DNA of 64,000 bases, from positions 1-64,000 of the forward strand of contig CACNSS010000004.1 of the NCBI GenBank assembly GCA_902623215.1, in the 5' to 3' direction. The DNA comes from an uncultured Pelagibacteraceae bacterium (GTDB lineage: Bacteria > Pseudomonadota > Alphaproteobacteria > Pelagibacterales > Pelagibacteraceae). The notes beneath the pieces are model-generated. The model worked only from the letters and a program-made list of their open reading frames with translations, did not search any database and was not told the DNA's origin. The translations under genes were made by a program, and so were the position numbers. This document shows positions 56,824 to 64,000 of this stretch, in pieces; position 1 is the stretch's first letter; every line of letters starts with the position of its first letter.

Positions 56824-57926
56824 TAGATAACTCCTTTTACATAACTTTTTTTATAAAAAGGCAAACCACAAATTGTAGCTGGATGTTTTTTACCTCTAAC
56901 CTCTAAAAATATTTTAGTATTTTTTTTAGAAAATTCATTTTCTACGTATCCCATGGCTACAGGGCCGTTAACACTTGGTCCAAATGTTCCACTTGTTATT
57001 TCACCAATTTCTAAATCGGTTTCATTATATATTTTAGTTTTTTCTCTAGCGATTATTCTTCCCTCCGGCTTTATCCCTACTCTTATCTTGCTCACTCCAT
57101 TGTTTAATTGTTTAGTAATTATATCTGATCCAATAAAGTTTCCTTTTAAAATTCTCTCTTTTGAAATTGCCCATTTTAAATTTGCCTCAACCGGAGTCTT
57201 GTCTTTACTTAATTCATGACCATATAGGCATAGACCAGCTTCCAATCTTAAAGTATCTCGCGCTCCAAGACCAATTAATTTTGCACCTTTATCAATTAAT
57301 CTTCTTGTAAACTTGTCTGCAAATTCATTAGTTAATGATACCTCGAAACCATCTTCACCAGTGTATCCTGATCTTGTAACATAAATATTGTAATCATCCA
57401 GTGTGAACCAATTACCTGACATGAAATTTAAATTTTCAACACCTTGAATAACACTCTTTAAAATTTCTACAGATTTAGGTCCTTGGATTGCAATTAGAGA
57501 TCTTTCTTCATCCAAAATCATTTTATATTTATCATTTAATAGTCTCTTTAAAATTTTATAATCACTTTCTTTACAAGCAGCATTTAGAATTATTAAAAAG
57601 CCATCTTTGATTTTAGTAATAATCAGATCGTCATAAATTCCGGCATTGTCACTCATTAAAAAACTATATTTTGAGTGGTTTAGTTTTAAATTTTTTAAAT
57701 CTAATGGAAAAATTCTCTCTAAATCATCAACTAAATCCTCTTGGCCATAGATAAATAATTGACCCATATGCGAAACATCAAAAATACCAGAATGGTTTCT
57801 GGTGAACTTATGTTCTTCAACAATACCCTCAGAATATTGAATTGGCATTTGATATCCTGCAAATTCTACAAATTTTGCTTTGCTGTCTTGATGCAATTGA
57901 TAAAGCGATGTTTTTTTTGTATCCAT
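56823..57926 (-). CDS. gcvT: Aminomethyltransferase, T-protein of glycine cleavage
   Basis: Transfers the methylene from H-protein to THF, giving 5,10-methylene-THF and ammonia. The 367 residues show [70 protein letters not shown] and the C-terminal domain. Starts at ATG 57926. The ~160-nt leader holds the tandem glycine riboswitch. The immediate start-codon region is complementary to the riboswitch (see findings). Confidence 0.97.
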   Translation of the reverse strand: MDTKKTSLYQLHQDSKAKFVEFAGYQMPIQYSEGIVEEHKFTRNHSGIFDVSHMGQLFIYGQEDLVDDLERIFPLDLKNLKLNHSKYSFLMSDNAGIYDDLIITKIKDGFLIILNAACKESDYKILKRLLNDKYKMILDEERSLIAIQGPKSVEILKSVIQGVENLNFMSGNWFTLDDYNIYVTRSGYTGEDGFEVSLTNEFADKFTRRLIDKGAKLIGLGARDTLRLEAGLCLYGHELSKDKTPVEANLKWAISKERILKGNFIGSDIITKQLNNGVSKIRVGIKPEGRIIAREKTKIYNETDLEIGEITSGTFGPSVNGPVAMGYVENEFSKKNTKIFLEVRGKKHPATICGLPFYKKSYVKGVI

Positions 57927-57944
57927 ATTAACTCTTTTTACCCA

Positions 57945-58086
57945 TCTGTATATTTGCCTGAGAGTTTTGCTCCTTCGGCGAGAATTTAATCTCTTTCCAG
58001 AGTTAATATGTTACGGTCCATTTTGCCTGAGAGATTCCTGGGTAGTTGCTCCTTCGGCGCTACAAAAATTTTGTAGTCTCTCCCGT
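57945..58086 (-). promoter_or_regulatory. Tandem glycine riboswitch upstream of gcvT
   Basis: Two glycine aptamers in series on the minus strand. Each has the GCCGAAGGAGCAA core and the CTCTCAGGCAAA element: aptamer 1 at about 58086-58021 (begins GGGAGAG, then AATCTCTCAGGCAAAA and GGACCG) and aptamer 2 at about 58016-57945 (CTCTGGAAAGAG, CTCGCCGAAGGAGC, ACTCTCAGGCAAA, CAGA). The linker between them is short. Glycine riboswitches upstream of gcvT and malate synthase are known in SAR11 (Tripp et al. 2009). Boundaries are by eye. Confidence 0.95.
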
Positions 58087-58128
58087 AATTAAACTCTTTA
58101 TATCATAAATTAATATAAACATAAATGG

Positions 58129-59001
58129 CTAATATGCTTTCTTTTTAATTAAAAATTTATTCAAAAACTGCAAAACGACTGCAGTAATAACTATTGAACC
58201 TCCAATTAAAACAAACAAAGGCGGATTCTCATTTGCGAACATCCAGGCCCACAATGGACCCAGAACAGCCTCTGTTAACATTATTATACCAACAAAAGCT
58301 GAAGGAGTTGACCTTGCCCCAATTGTAATAAGTATAAAACCAAAACCTAATTGAAAAAAACCTGCTAAAAACCCCAAAAAAATATCTTTCGAAGATATAA
58401 TTATTGTTGGCGACATTAATAATCCAATTATCATTGCAAATATACCTGCTACTAATTGAAGTGGAATCATATCAACTTCAGGAAACTTTCTTACTATTAA
58501 TATTAAAATTGCAAAAGAGATAGGCATTACAAATGCCACAAGATTGCCTGTCATTTCGCCAGGAGAAATTGAAGTTCCAAGCATCAAAAAAATACCTGAG
58601 ATAGCAAGCAATATACAAAAAAAAGTAAGTCTAGATATTGTCTCCTTCAAAAAAACATAACCAAATATTGCCAAAAAAAGGGTTTGTGTTTGAATAATAA
58701 AATTTGTATTTGCTACAGTAGTTTCATACATAGCAAACACATAACTAGCAAAACCCAAAGATAAAATAGCTCCACCAACAAATCCAGGAATTCCAGAATT
58801 GGTTAAAGCACTAAAAAATTTTTTTTTATAAGTGATCAAAAGAAAAAAACTAACAACAATTATAAAGAAAAATGATCGCCAAAATAAAATTTGCCATAGC
58901 GTTGAGCCCTCAAAAGACTTAACAATTAATCCTCCAAAACTTAAGCTTACAGCACCAAAAAAAACTAGAATAGGTCCAGGTATTGTTTTGATTATGTTCA
59001 T
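58129..59001 (-). CDS. EamA/DMT-superfamily transporter downstream of pxpBC
   Basis: A 290-residue protein with about ten hydrophobic helices and two EamA repeats: TVANTNFIIQTQTLFLAIFGYVFLKETI and TPSAFVGIIMLTEAVLGPLWAWMFANENPP. Its ATG overlaps the pxpC stop by four bases, so it is in the 5-oxoprolinase operon and may carry pyroglutamate or another amino-acid derivative; this is context, not proof. The same fold occurs twice more in this window. Confidence 0.84.
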   Translation of the reverse strand: MNIIKTIPGPILVFFGAVSLSFGGLIVKSFEGSTLWQILFWRSFFFIIVVSFFLLITYKKKFFSALTNSGIPGFVGGAILSLGFASYVFAMYETTVANTNFIIQTQTLFLAIFGYVFLKETISRLTFFCILLAISGIFLMLGTSISPGEMTGNLVAFVMPISFAILILIVRKFPEVDMIPLQLVAGIFAMIIGLLMSPTIIISSKDIFLGFLAGFFQLGFGFILITIGARSTPSAFVGIIMLTEAVLGPLWAWMFANENPPLFVLIGGSIVITAVVLQFLNKFLIKKKAY

Positions 59002-59945
59002 TCAATTTGAGAAATTAAATTTTGAGTTTCTAAGTCATATAACTTAAATAAATTCTCTGCGCTAGATAAATCAACTTGCTTAAACTTTATTTTAGAACCT
59101 GGTGATAGTTGAACTAATTTGTCATAATCGGCACTTATTACTACTCCTATTTTTGGATAGCCTCCTATGGTCCCATGGTCTGACAGCATAACAATAGGAT
59201 TACCATCTGCAGGTACTTGTATTACTCCTTTTATCAATCCTTCTGATTTAATGTTGGTGTCAATAACATTTTCTATTTTCGGTCCCTCTAATCTCATACC
59301 CATACGATCAGTTAACTTTGAAACAATAAATACTTTTTCTAGAAAGATATTTTTTCCTTTATCTGAAAAATAATCAAAATTTGTTCCTTTAATTATTCTA
59401 ATATTTTCTATTTTAGTATTTATATAATTTAATTTTTTTTCCACTGATTGATTATTTAATTTTAAAATATTTATCACTTGTTCATTTTCGAACTTTTTAC
59501 CATCATTTGCACCAATACTAGCTTTTGTATTTATAGAACAACTTGACCATTGATATTTTAAGTCTATTTGACCACCAATAGCTAAATATCCATACACAGA
59601 CTTATTAGTAGATAAAATATCTACTTCATCACCATCTTCTAAATTTAAAGATTGATAGCAGTTACCATCAATAGTTATATCTCTTTTTTTAATCCGAAAA
59701 TTTACATCACCTGTGATCGCAATATTAATTTTATTTCCAAAATATTTTAGTAAAGGTCCTTGGTACGCAAATTCTAAAACAGGTGAATTTATCTTATTAC
59801 CAACAAGTTTATTTGATAATAAATAATTTCTTTTATCCATTGCTCCACTAAAAGGAATTCCAACATGGTAAAGATTTTTTCGACCCTCATCTTGAAAAGT
59901 AGTGTGAATTCCTGCCCTGATAACTTGAAAATAATTTTTACTCAT
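58998..59945 (-). CDS. pxpC: 5-oxoprolinase subunit PxpC (biotin-dependent carboxyltransferase domain family)
   Basis: Subunit of the PxpABC ATP-dependent 5-oxoprolinase that hydrolyses 5-oxo-L-proline to glutamate. The 315 residues show FQVIRAGIHTTFQDEGRKNLYHVGIPFSGAMD, GPLLKYF, RMGMRLEGPKI and LSDHGTIGGYPKIG. Start ATG 59945 is chosen, since it overlaps the pxpB stop by 8 bases and yields the normal N-terminus; the open frame extends 17 codons further upstream. Coupled to DMT downstream. Confidence 0.92.
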   Translation of the reverse strand: MSKNYFQVIRAGIHTTFQDEGRKNLYHVGIPFSGAMDKRNYLLSNKLVGNKINSPVLEFAYQGPLLKYFGNKINIAITGDVNFRIKKRDITIDGNCYQSLNLEDGDEVDILSTNKSVYGYLAIGGQIDLKYQWSSCSINTKASIGANDGKKFENEQVINILKLNNQSVEKKLNYINTKIENIRIIKGTNFDYFSDKGKNIFLEKVFIVSKLTDRMGMRLEGPKIENVIDTNIKSEGLIKGVIQVPADGNPIVMLSDHGTIGGYPKIGVVISADYDKLVQLSPGSKIKFKQVDLSSAENLFKLYDLETQNLISQIE

Positions 59946-60612
59946 TATAATTTTCATATTGATTTTTTGATATTTCTTTAAATAAAACAATATCACCTGG
60001 ATTTATTAAATTTGGGCTTTCTTCTTTTGAGCTATCAAATATTCTTAATGGGCTATTACCAATAACATTCCATCCACCTGGACTTTCGAAAGTATAAATA
60101 TTTGCAAACTGTTCAGTCAATGCTACTGATCCTTTTGGAACCCTAACTCTGGGAGTTTCTAGACGCTTTGCTCTCATATTTTTAGATAAATCCCCTAAAA
60201 AAGGCATTCCCGCAATAAAGCCTGTCATATAACAAAAGAATTCTTTACTAAAAAAATTTTCATAAATTTTTTCTCTTTTAAGATTAAGTTTGTTCTCCAA
60301 TCTCACTATATCTAAAGCAAAATTTTCGTCACAACACACTGGAACTTCAATTTTTTTATTTTCTAAATCATCTTCATTCGTAATATCAAGGTTTTCTATT
60401 AACTTTTTTAAATCTTTAAAATTCGTTTTTTTTAAATCAAAAGAAATTATTAATTTATTATAAGAAGGAGATAAATTATTTATTGATACAATATTTTCTT
60501 TCTGAATACTTTTGAAATATCTAATTACTTGAGTATTGGTCTCTCTATTTATCTCTTTACCAAAGTCACAATATAATGCCGCGTCACCAAGATTTAATAT
60601 ATTTTTTATCAT
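59938..60612 (-). CDS. pxpB: 5-oxoprolinase subunit PxpB (KipI family)
   Basis: The 224-residue subunit shows NLGDAALYCDFGKEI, an N-terminal variable domain, and the cyclophilin-like C-terminal domain with FCYMTGFIAGMPFLGDLS, TPRVRVPKGSVAL and ESPGGWNVIGNSPLRIFD, all KipI/PxpB signatures. It is the first gene of the minus-strand pxpBC-DMT operon, divergent from pxpA. Confidence 0.93.
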   Translation of the reverse strand: MIKNILNLGDAALYCDFGKEINRETNTQVIRYFKSIQKENIVSINNLSPSYNKLIISFDLKKTNFKDLKKLIENLDITNEDDLENKKIEVPVCCDENFALDIVRLENKLNLKREKIYENFFSKEFFCYMTGFIAGMPFLGDLSKNMRAKRLETPRVRVPKGSVALTEQFANIYTFESPGGWNVIGNSPLRIFDSSKEESPNLINPGDIVLFKEISKNQYENYNE

Positions 60613-60633
60613 GCCATGATATACTTAACATTT

Positions 60634-61419
60634 ATGACTATGGAAATTAATATAAATTGTGATTTAGGAGAAAAATCAAAATATCATTCAAATAAACATG
60701 ATCCAGAATTATTAGAAATAGTTAATTCTGCAAATGTCGCTTGTGGGTACCATGCTGGTGATAAGGAAACTATGAGACAAGTCATAGAAATATCAAAAAA
60801 AAATGGTGTAAGTATCGGTGCACATCCATCTTTCAATGATCCAGAAAATTTTGGAAGAGAAAGAATGAATTTATCTGACGCAGAAATTGAAAAACTTATA
60901 ATGGATCAATACGAGATTCTTCAAAAATTAGCATTAGACCAAGGAGAAAACGTTACACATATCAAGCCTCATGGAGCTTTAAATAATATGGCATGTGAAA
61001 ATATTGATTTAGCAACAATACTTGCAAAAAGTATTAAAGGAATTAGCAAAGATTTGATTTATTTAGTTCCAACTGGATCTAAAATGGAGGAAGCTGCAAA
61101 AAAACTTGATATGAAAATAGCTTGCGAGATATTTGCGGACAGAAATTATGAGGACGACGGTAATCTTGTCTCCCGAAAAAAACCTCATGCCTTAATTGCA
61201 GATCCAGAACAAGCAAAAATACACGTTTTAAGTATGGTTAAAAATCAGTCGCTTAATTGTCACAGTGGAAAGCAAATACCTTGTGAAATCGACTCTGTTT
61301 GTATACATGGTGACAATATTAGTTCATTGGCTACTGCTAGATCGATTAAGCAAATCTTGCTGGATAATGGACTTAAGTTAAAAACTTTAAATAATATGAG
61401 TAAATTTAAAAATGATTAA
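60634..61419 (+). CDS. pxpA: 5-oxoprolinase subunit PxpA (LamB/YcsF family)
   Basis: The LamB/YcsF subunit of 5-oxoprolinase: EININCDLGEKSKYH, NVACGYHAGDKETM, SIGAHPSFNDPENFGR, HIKPHGALNN and the C-terminal CIHGDN. The natural start is probably 60634 or 60640 (MEININCDLGE), because the family begins with this motif; an upstream ATG at 60616 would add an unrelated YLTF stretch. It is divergent from pxpB, with about 21 bp between starts. Confidence 0.92.
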   Translation: MTMEININCDLGEKSKYHSNKHDPELLEIVNSANVACGYHAGDKETMRQVIEISKKNGVSIGAHPSFNDPENFGRERMNLSDAEIEKLIMDQYEILQKLALDQGENVTHIKPHGALNNMACENIDLATILAKSIKGISKDLIYLVPTGSKMEEAAKKLDMKIACEIFADRNYEDDGNLVSRKKPHALIADPEQAKIHVLSMVKNQSLNCHSGKQIPCEIDSVCIHGDNISSLATARSIKQILLDNGLKLKTLNNMSKFKND

Positions 61420-61909
61420 AAAAATATTTTTTACACTTTTGTTGTCCTTAGCTTTAACAACTAACTCTTATTCAGCTGGATCGAGTGACAGCAGTAGTGG
61501 TGGAACTGCAACAAAATCAAATTATGAAAAGGCTGTTAAATTAATTAAGACAGCTAAAAAAAATGAGAAAAAAGGTAAAAGTGATAAAGCTAAGTCTAGC
61601 TATGAAAAAGCTTTTAAACTTTTAATTAAATCAAATAATAAAAAACCAAATAAACCAGATACTTTAAATTATTTAGGCTTCACTTCTAGAAAATTAGGTG
61701 ATTTTGAAAATGGAGAGAAATTTTATCTTCAAGGTTTGGCTATCAGTCCTTACCACATTGGTATTAATGAATATTTAGGTGAACTTTACGTAGCAACAAA
61801 TAGACATAATCTTGCAATTGAAAGATTAGAAGTTTTAAAAGGTTGCGATTGTAAAGAGTACGATGACCTGAAAGCAATTATAGCTGGAGAAAAAGTTTCT
61901 AAATATTAA
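61412..61909 (+). CDS. Exported TPR-repeat protein
   Basis: A 165-residue protein with a signal peptide (about 1-22, ending YSAGSS), a Ser/Gly-rich linker, and two or three TPR-like helix pairs: YEKAVKLIKTAKKNEKKGKSDKAKSSYEKAFKLL, TLNYLGFTSRKLGDFENGEKFYLQGLAISPYHIGINEYLGELYVATN. No recognisable catalytic motif; two Cys in KGCDCKEY. It overlaps pxpA by 8 bases. Likely a periplasmic scaffold. Confidence 0.72.
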   Translation: MIKKIFFTLLLSLALTTNSYSAGSSDSSSGGTATKSNYEKAVKLIKTAKKNEKKGKSDKAKSSYEKAFKLLIKSNNKKPNKPDTLNYLGFTSRKLGDFENGEKFYLQGLAISPYHIGINEYLGELYVATNRHNLAIERLEVLKGCDCKEYDDLKAIIAGEKVSKY

Positions 61910-63216
61910 TTAATATTTTTAATCATCTGTTCTGGTAGCCACAAAGCAATCTCTGGGAAAATCACAACTAATATAACTGCTAGAACCATTAACAAAAATA
62001 ATGGAAACGCACTTCGAGCAATATAGCCCATGTCTTTATTTGCCATACCTTGCAGAACAAATAAATTAAAACCCACAGGTGGTGTTATTTGGGCCATCTC
62101 TACAACGATAACTAAGAATATACCAAACCAAATCATGTCAAAACCCGCTTGTCTAATCATTGGTTCTATAATAGCCATCGTCAATACTACTGCCGAGATA
62201 CCATCAAGAAACATCCCTAAAATTATATAAAAAATCATTAAAACAAAAATTAATACATAAGGAGATAAATCCATATTTTGAATCCATACAGCCAAGTTTC
62301 TAGGTAAACCTGTAAAACCCATTGCTAAAGATAGGAAAGTTGAGCCTGCTAAGATAAATGCAATCATGCAGGATGTTTTTGTTGCCCCTAATAGGGATGT
62401 TCTAAAAGTTTCTAAAGTTAAACTTTTTTGAAAATAAGACAAAATTAAAGCTCCAACAACTCCCAAGGATGCTGCCTCAGTTGCAGTAGCTATACCGGTA
62501 TATATTGAACCTATAACTGCAGAAATTAAAAAAATTACAGGTAAAAGTTGTTTAGATCTTTTTATCTTTTCAAAAATTGAATATTCCTCAATAATTTTGG
62601 GCATTTGTTTTTTGTTTATTAAGGACCAGAAAATAACATATGACATAAAAATCAACGCAACCATTATCCCGGGTAAGATTCCCGCTATAAATAATTTTGC
62701 AATAGACTCTTGAACAGCCACTCCATAAATAATCAAAATTATTGATGGAGGTATCAATAAGCCTAGTGTTCCAGAACCAGCAAGACTACCCAGTAAAATT
62801 TTCTCAGGATAATTTCTTTTTCTTAACTCGGGTATAGACATCTTCCCTACAGTTGCAACTGTGGCTGCAGAGGAACCTGAAATTGCAGCAAATAAAGCAC
62901 AACCGACTACATTTACGTGAATTAAACCTCCGGGTAATTTTTGCATCCACGGAGATAAACCTTTAAACAAATTCTCAGAAAGTCTTGTTCTAAATAAAAT
63001 TTCTCCCATCCAGACAAACAAAGGTAATGCTGTAAGTGTCCATGATGATGAAGTACCCCATATTGTTGTTGCCATTGCATCTCCAACTGGTCTTGATGTA
63101 AATAACATCATACCTATTGCAGATACTCCAATCATACTTAAGGCTACCCAAATACCAGAACCAAGAAAAAACAATAAAACACTAATAAAAAATATTGTTA
63201 AGAAGATTTCAGCCAT
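61906..63216 (-). CDS. dctM: TRAP transporter large permease DctM
   Basis: Large membrane subunit of a TRAP carrier (Na+-driven, binding-protein dependent). The 436 residues have about twelve hydrophobic helices and the conserved segments ISGSSAATVATVGKMSIPELRKRNYPEKILLGSLAGSGTLGLLIPPSIILIIYG and GMFLDGISAVVLTMAI, plus QITPPVGFNLFVLQG. It begins directly after the dctQ stop. Carboxylate or other organic-acid substrate is set by DctP, which is cut off. Confidence 0.94.
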   Translation of the reverse strand: MAEIFLTIFFISVLLFFLGSGIWVALSMIGVSAIGMMLFTSRPVGDAMATTIWGTSSSWTLTALPLFVWMGEILFRTRLSENLFKGLSPWMQKLPGGLIHVNVVGCALFAAISGSSAATVATVGKMSIPELRKRNYPEKILLGSLAGSGTLGLLIPPSIILIIYGVAVQESIAKLFIAGILPGIMVALIFMSYVIFWSLINKKQMPKIIEEYSIFEKIKRSKQLLPVIFLISAVIGSIYTGIATATEAASLGVVGALILSYFQKSLTLETFRTSLLGATKTSCMIAFILAGSTFLSLAMGFTGLPRNLAVWIQNMDLSPYVLIFVLMIFYIILGMFLDGISAVVLTMAIIEPMIRQAGFDMIWFGIFLVIVVEMAQITPPVGFNLFVLQGMANKDMGYIARSAFPLFLLMVLAVILVVIFPEIALWLPEQMIKNIN

Positions 63217-63699
63217 TTAACTTTTTTTAAATATCAAAATAAGTTGATGAAAAACACAGATAAAGAAAATAGAGGAACCAAGGGCTACACTCGATTGAGG
63301 AATCCAAATTAAAATCTCGTCTGCACCCTCACTTCTTTCTTGAAATTTATACGAAATAATTAACATCTTAATAAAATAAAATGCTAAGTAACCTGAAAAA
63401 AAAGTTGCTACACTTAGACACCAGATTTCAATAAATTTTCTTTTTAACCCTGATAATTTTTCCAGAAAAAGAGTAATTCTTATGTGACCGTTTTCAACAA
63501 ATGTATAAGCTAATGCAAAAAAAGATGCTGCAGCCATACAATAACCAGAGTATTCTGCAAGGCCTCTAATATAAAAACCAAATATTCTTGATGAGATACC
63601 TATTAATATAAAAACTGCAACTAAAATTAAAAATATTGCAGCGATATAACCTGAAAATTTATAAAGTTTGTTAAGATTCTTATTTAAAGACTCTAGCAT
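63217..63699 (-). CDS. dctQ: TRAP transporter small permease DctQ
   Basis: Small membrane subunit of about 160 residues with four helices (YIAAIFLILVAVFILIGISSRIFG, GYCMAAASFFALAYTFVENGHIRITLFLEKL). The ATG at 63699 is the likely start (MLESLNKN); an upstream GTG at 63714 lies inside a strong hairpin. It is one base before dctM on the same strand and follows the dctP gene. Confidence 0.9.
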   Translation of the reverse strand: MLESLNKNLNKLYKFSGYIAAIFLILVAVFILIGISSRIFGFYIRGLAEYSGYCMAAASFFALAYTFVENGHIRITLFLEKLSGLKRKFIEIWCLSVATFFSGYLAFYFIKMLIISYKFQERSEGADEILIWIPQSSVALGSSIFFICVFHQLILIFKKS

Positions 63700-63704
63700 A
63701 AAAT

Positions 63705-63736
63705 TTAAGGCCACTTATTATTATAAGTGGCCTTAA
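63705..63736 (-). terminator. Intercistronic hairpin between dctP and dctQ
   Basis: A perfect 14-bp inverted repeat (63705-63718 with 63723-63736) with a 4-base loop lies between the dctP stop and the dctQ start. Its GC-containing core (AAGGCCACTT) is strong for this AT-rich DNA. There is no T-run on the minus strand, so it may stabilise or partly terminate the dctP transcript to give more binding protein than permease. Confidence 0.65.
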
Positions 63737-63748
63737 TTTAATATATAA

Positions 63749-64000
63749 TTATTTATAACTAGATAAGACAGCTGCTCCTCTTGAACCAGCTTTTTTAGAC
63801 CATTCCTTCGCCATCGTCTCACCTACTTTTTCAAAATGAGCTTGTAAAGATGCATTCACTGTACCTACTACCATACCAGCATCAGCCAAGGCTTTTTTAT
63901 CGCCAACATTTCCTTGTTTGGATAATTGCCAGCCTTTTCTTTCCGCTAAAGCTGCTTGTTTCATCACTATATCTTTTGTAGATTGATCAAGTTTATTCCA
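63749..64000 (-). CDS. dctP: TRAP transporter substrate-binding protein DctP, C-terminal part (cut by window edge)
   Basis: The minus-strand frame from 64000 to 63749 is open and ends in a stop (84 residues). It reads WNKLDQSTKDIVMKQAAL, then ALAERKGWQL, SKQGNVGDKKALADAGMVV, QAHFEKVGETMAKEWSKKAGSRGAAVLSSYK, the C-terminal region of DctP-type periplasmic receptors, with the WNxL...QxxxxxAA pattern. It is the first gene of the dctP-dctQ-dctM operon and is less AT-biased than neighbours, consistent with high expression. Ligand not assignable. Confidence 0.88.
   Translation of the reverse strand, partial: WNKLDQSTKDIVMKQAALAERKGWQLSKQGNVGDKKALADAGMVVGTVNASLQAHFEKVGETMAKEWSKKAGSRGAAVLSSYK

Noticed and set aside
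1..64000. Horizontal transfer or genomic island
   Set aside because: Base composition stays AT-rich throughout and all genes fit alphaproteobacterial neighbourhoods; no integrase, tRNA or IS boundary is seen.

Overview
The window is a dense, strongly AT-rich chromosomal segment from a marine alphaproteobacterium of the SAR11 clade (Pelagibacterales). The evidence is the low G+C, intergenic gaps of a few to about 200 bases, many start/stop overlaps, a complete set of alphaproteobacterial neighbourhoods (accB-accC next to DUF2155 and NDUFA12; DUF2066 and a DnaA-like Hda beside purM; lptF-lptG-lptD-surA-pdxA-rsmA), a tandem glycine riboswitch before gcvT, and many nutrient transporters (DMT, TRAP). 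I see no insertion sequence, prophage, CRISPR array, tRNA or rRNA. Apart from the riboswitch leader there is no gene-free stretch over about 140 bases.

Layout. 1-3790 (minus): partial AsmA-like protein, prfB with its programmed +1 frameshift, and PBP1A. 3889-5661: RNase E/G. 5654-6650 (minus): thiS-thiG. 6664-8871: aroQ, accB, accC. 8868-9597 (minus): DUF2155 protein and NDUFA12-like complex I factor. 9708-10529: a free-standing protein like the C-terminal part of class II ribonucleotide reductase. 10530-14058 (minus): aspS, hda-like, DUF2066. 14070-15657: purM-purN. 15647-17507 (minus): ndk, pepA. 17591-24906: LPS export genes, SurA-like chaperone, pdxA, rsmA. 24895-27482 (minus): fabD-fabG-acpP-gmk. 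27566-34527: rpsF-rpsR-rplI, dnaB, an RND/MMPL exporter, cvpA, purF. 34531-39599: HD protein, gshA-gshB, a DMT and an MFS transporter. 39703-40437: unknown coiled-coil protein.

40455-49845 is the most accessory part: an amidinotransferase with a DMT transporter, a NifU-like protein with an HPP membrane protein, NAD-formate dehydrogenase, MsrA, SelO, a methyltransferase, a DAO-family oxidase, TspO and a short-chain dehydrogenase. From 60612 down to 49842 nearly all genes run on the minus strand: pxpB, pxpC, a DMT transporter, the glycine riboswitch, gcvT-gcvH-gcvP, then (3-bp gap) an amine-oxidase-like flavoprotein, DUF1365, a cyclopropane-fatty-acid-synthase-like methyltransferase and a DUF3833 lipoprotein. 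pxpA and a TPR protein lie divergently, and a TRAP transporter (dctM, dctQ, partial dctP) ends the window.

How genes fit together: glycine cleavage feeds C1 units, and formate dehydrogenase can burn C1 carbon to CO2. gshA/gshB and 5-oxoprolinase (pxpABC) represent two ends of glutathione/glutamate turnover. MsrA, SelO, glutathione and the CFA/flavoprotein cluster form a plausible redox/photo-oxidative stress set. The most striking non-coding signal is a perfect 12-nt complement between the 5' edge of the second glycine aptamer and the gcvT start-codon region. No large new multi-gene system is evident; the best leads are regulatory or architectural.
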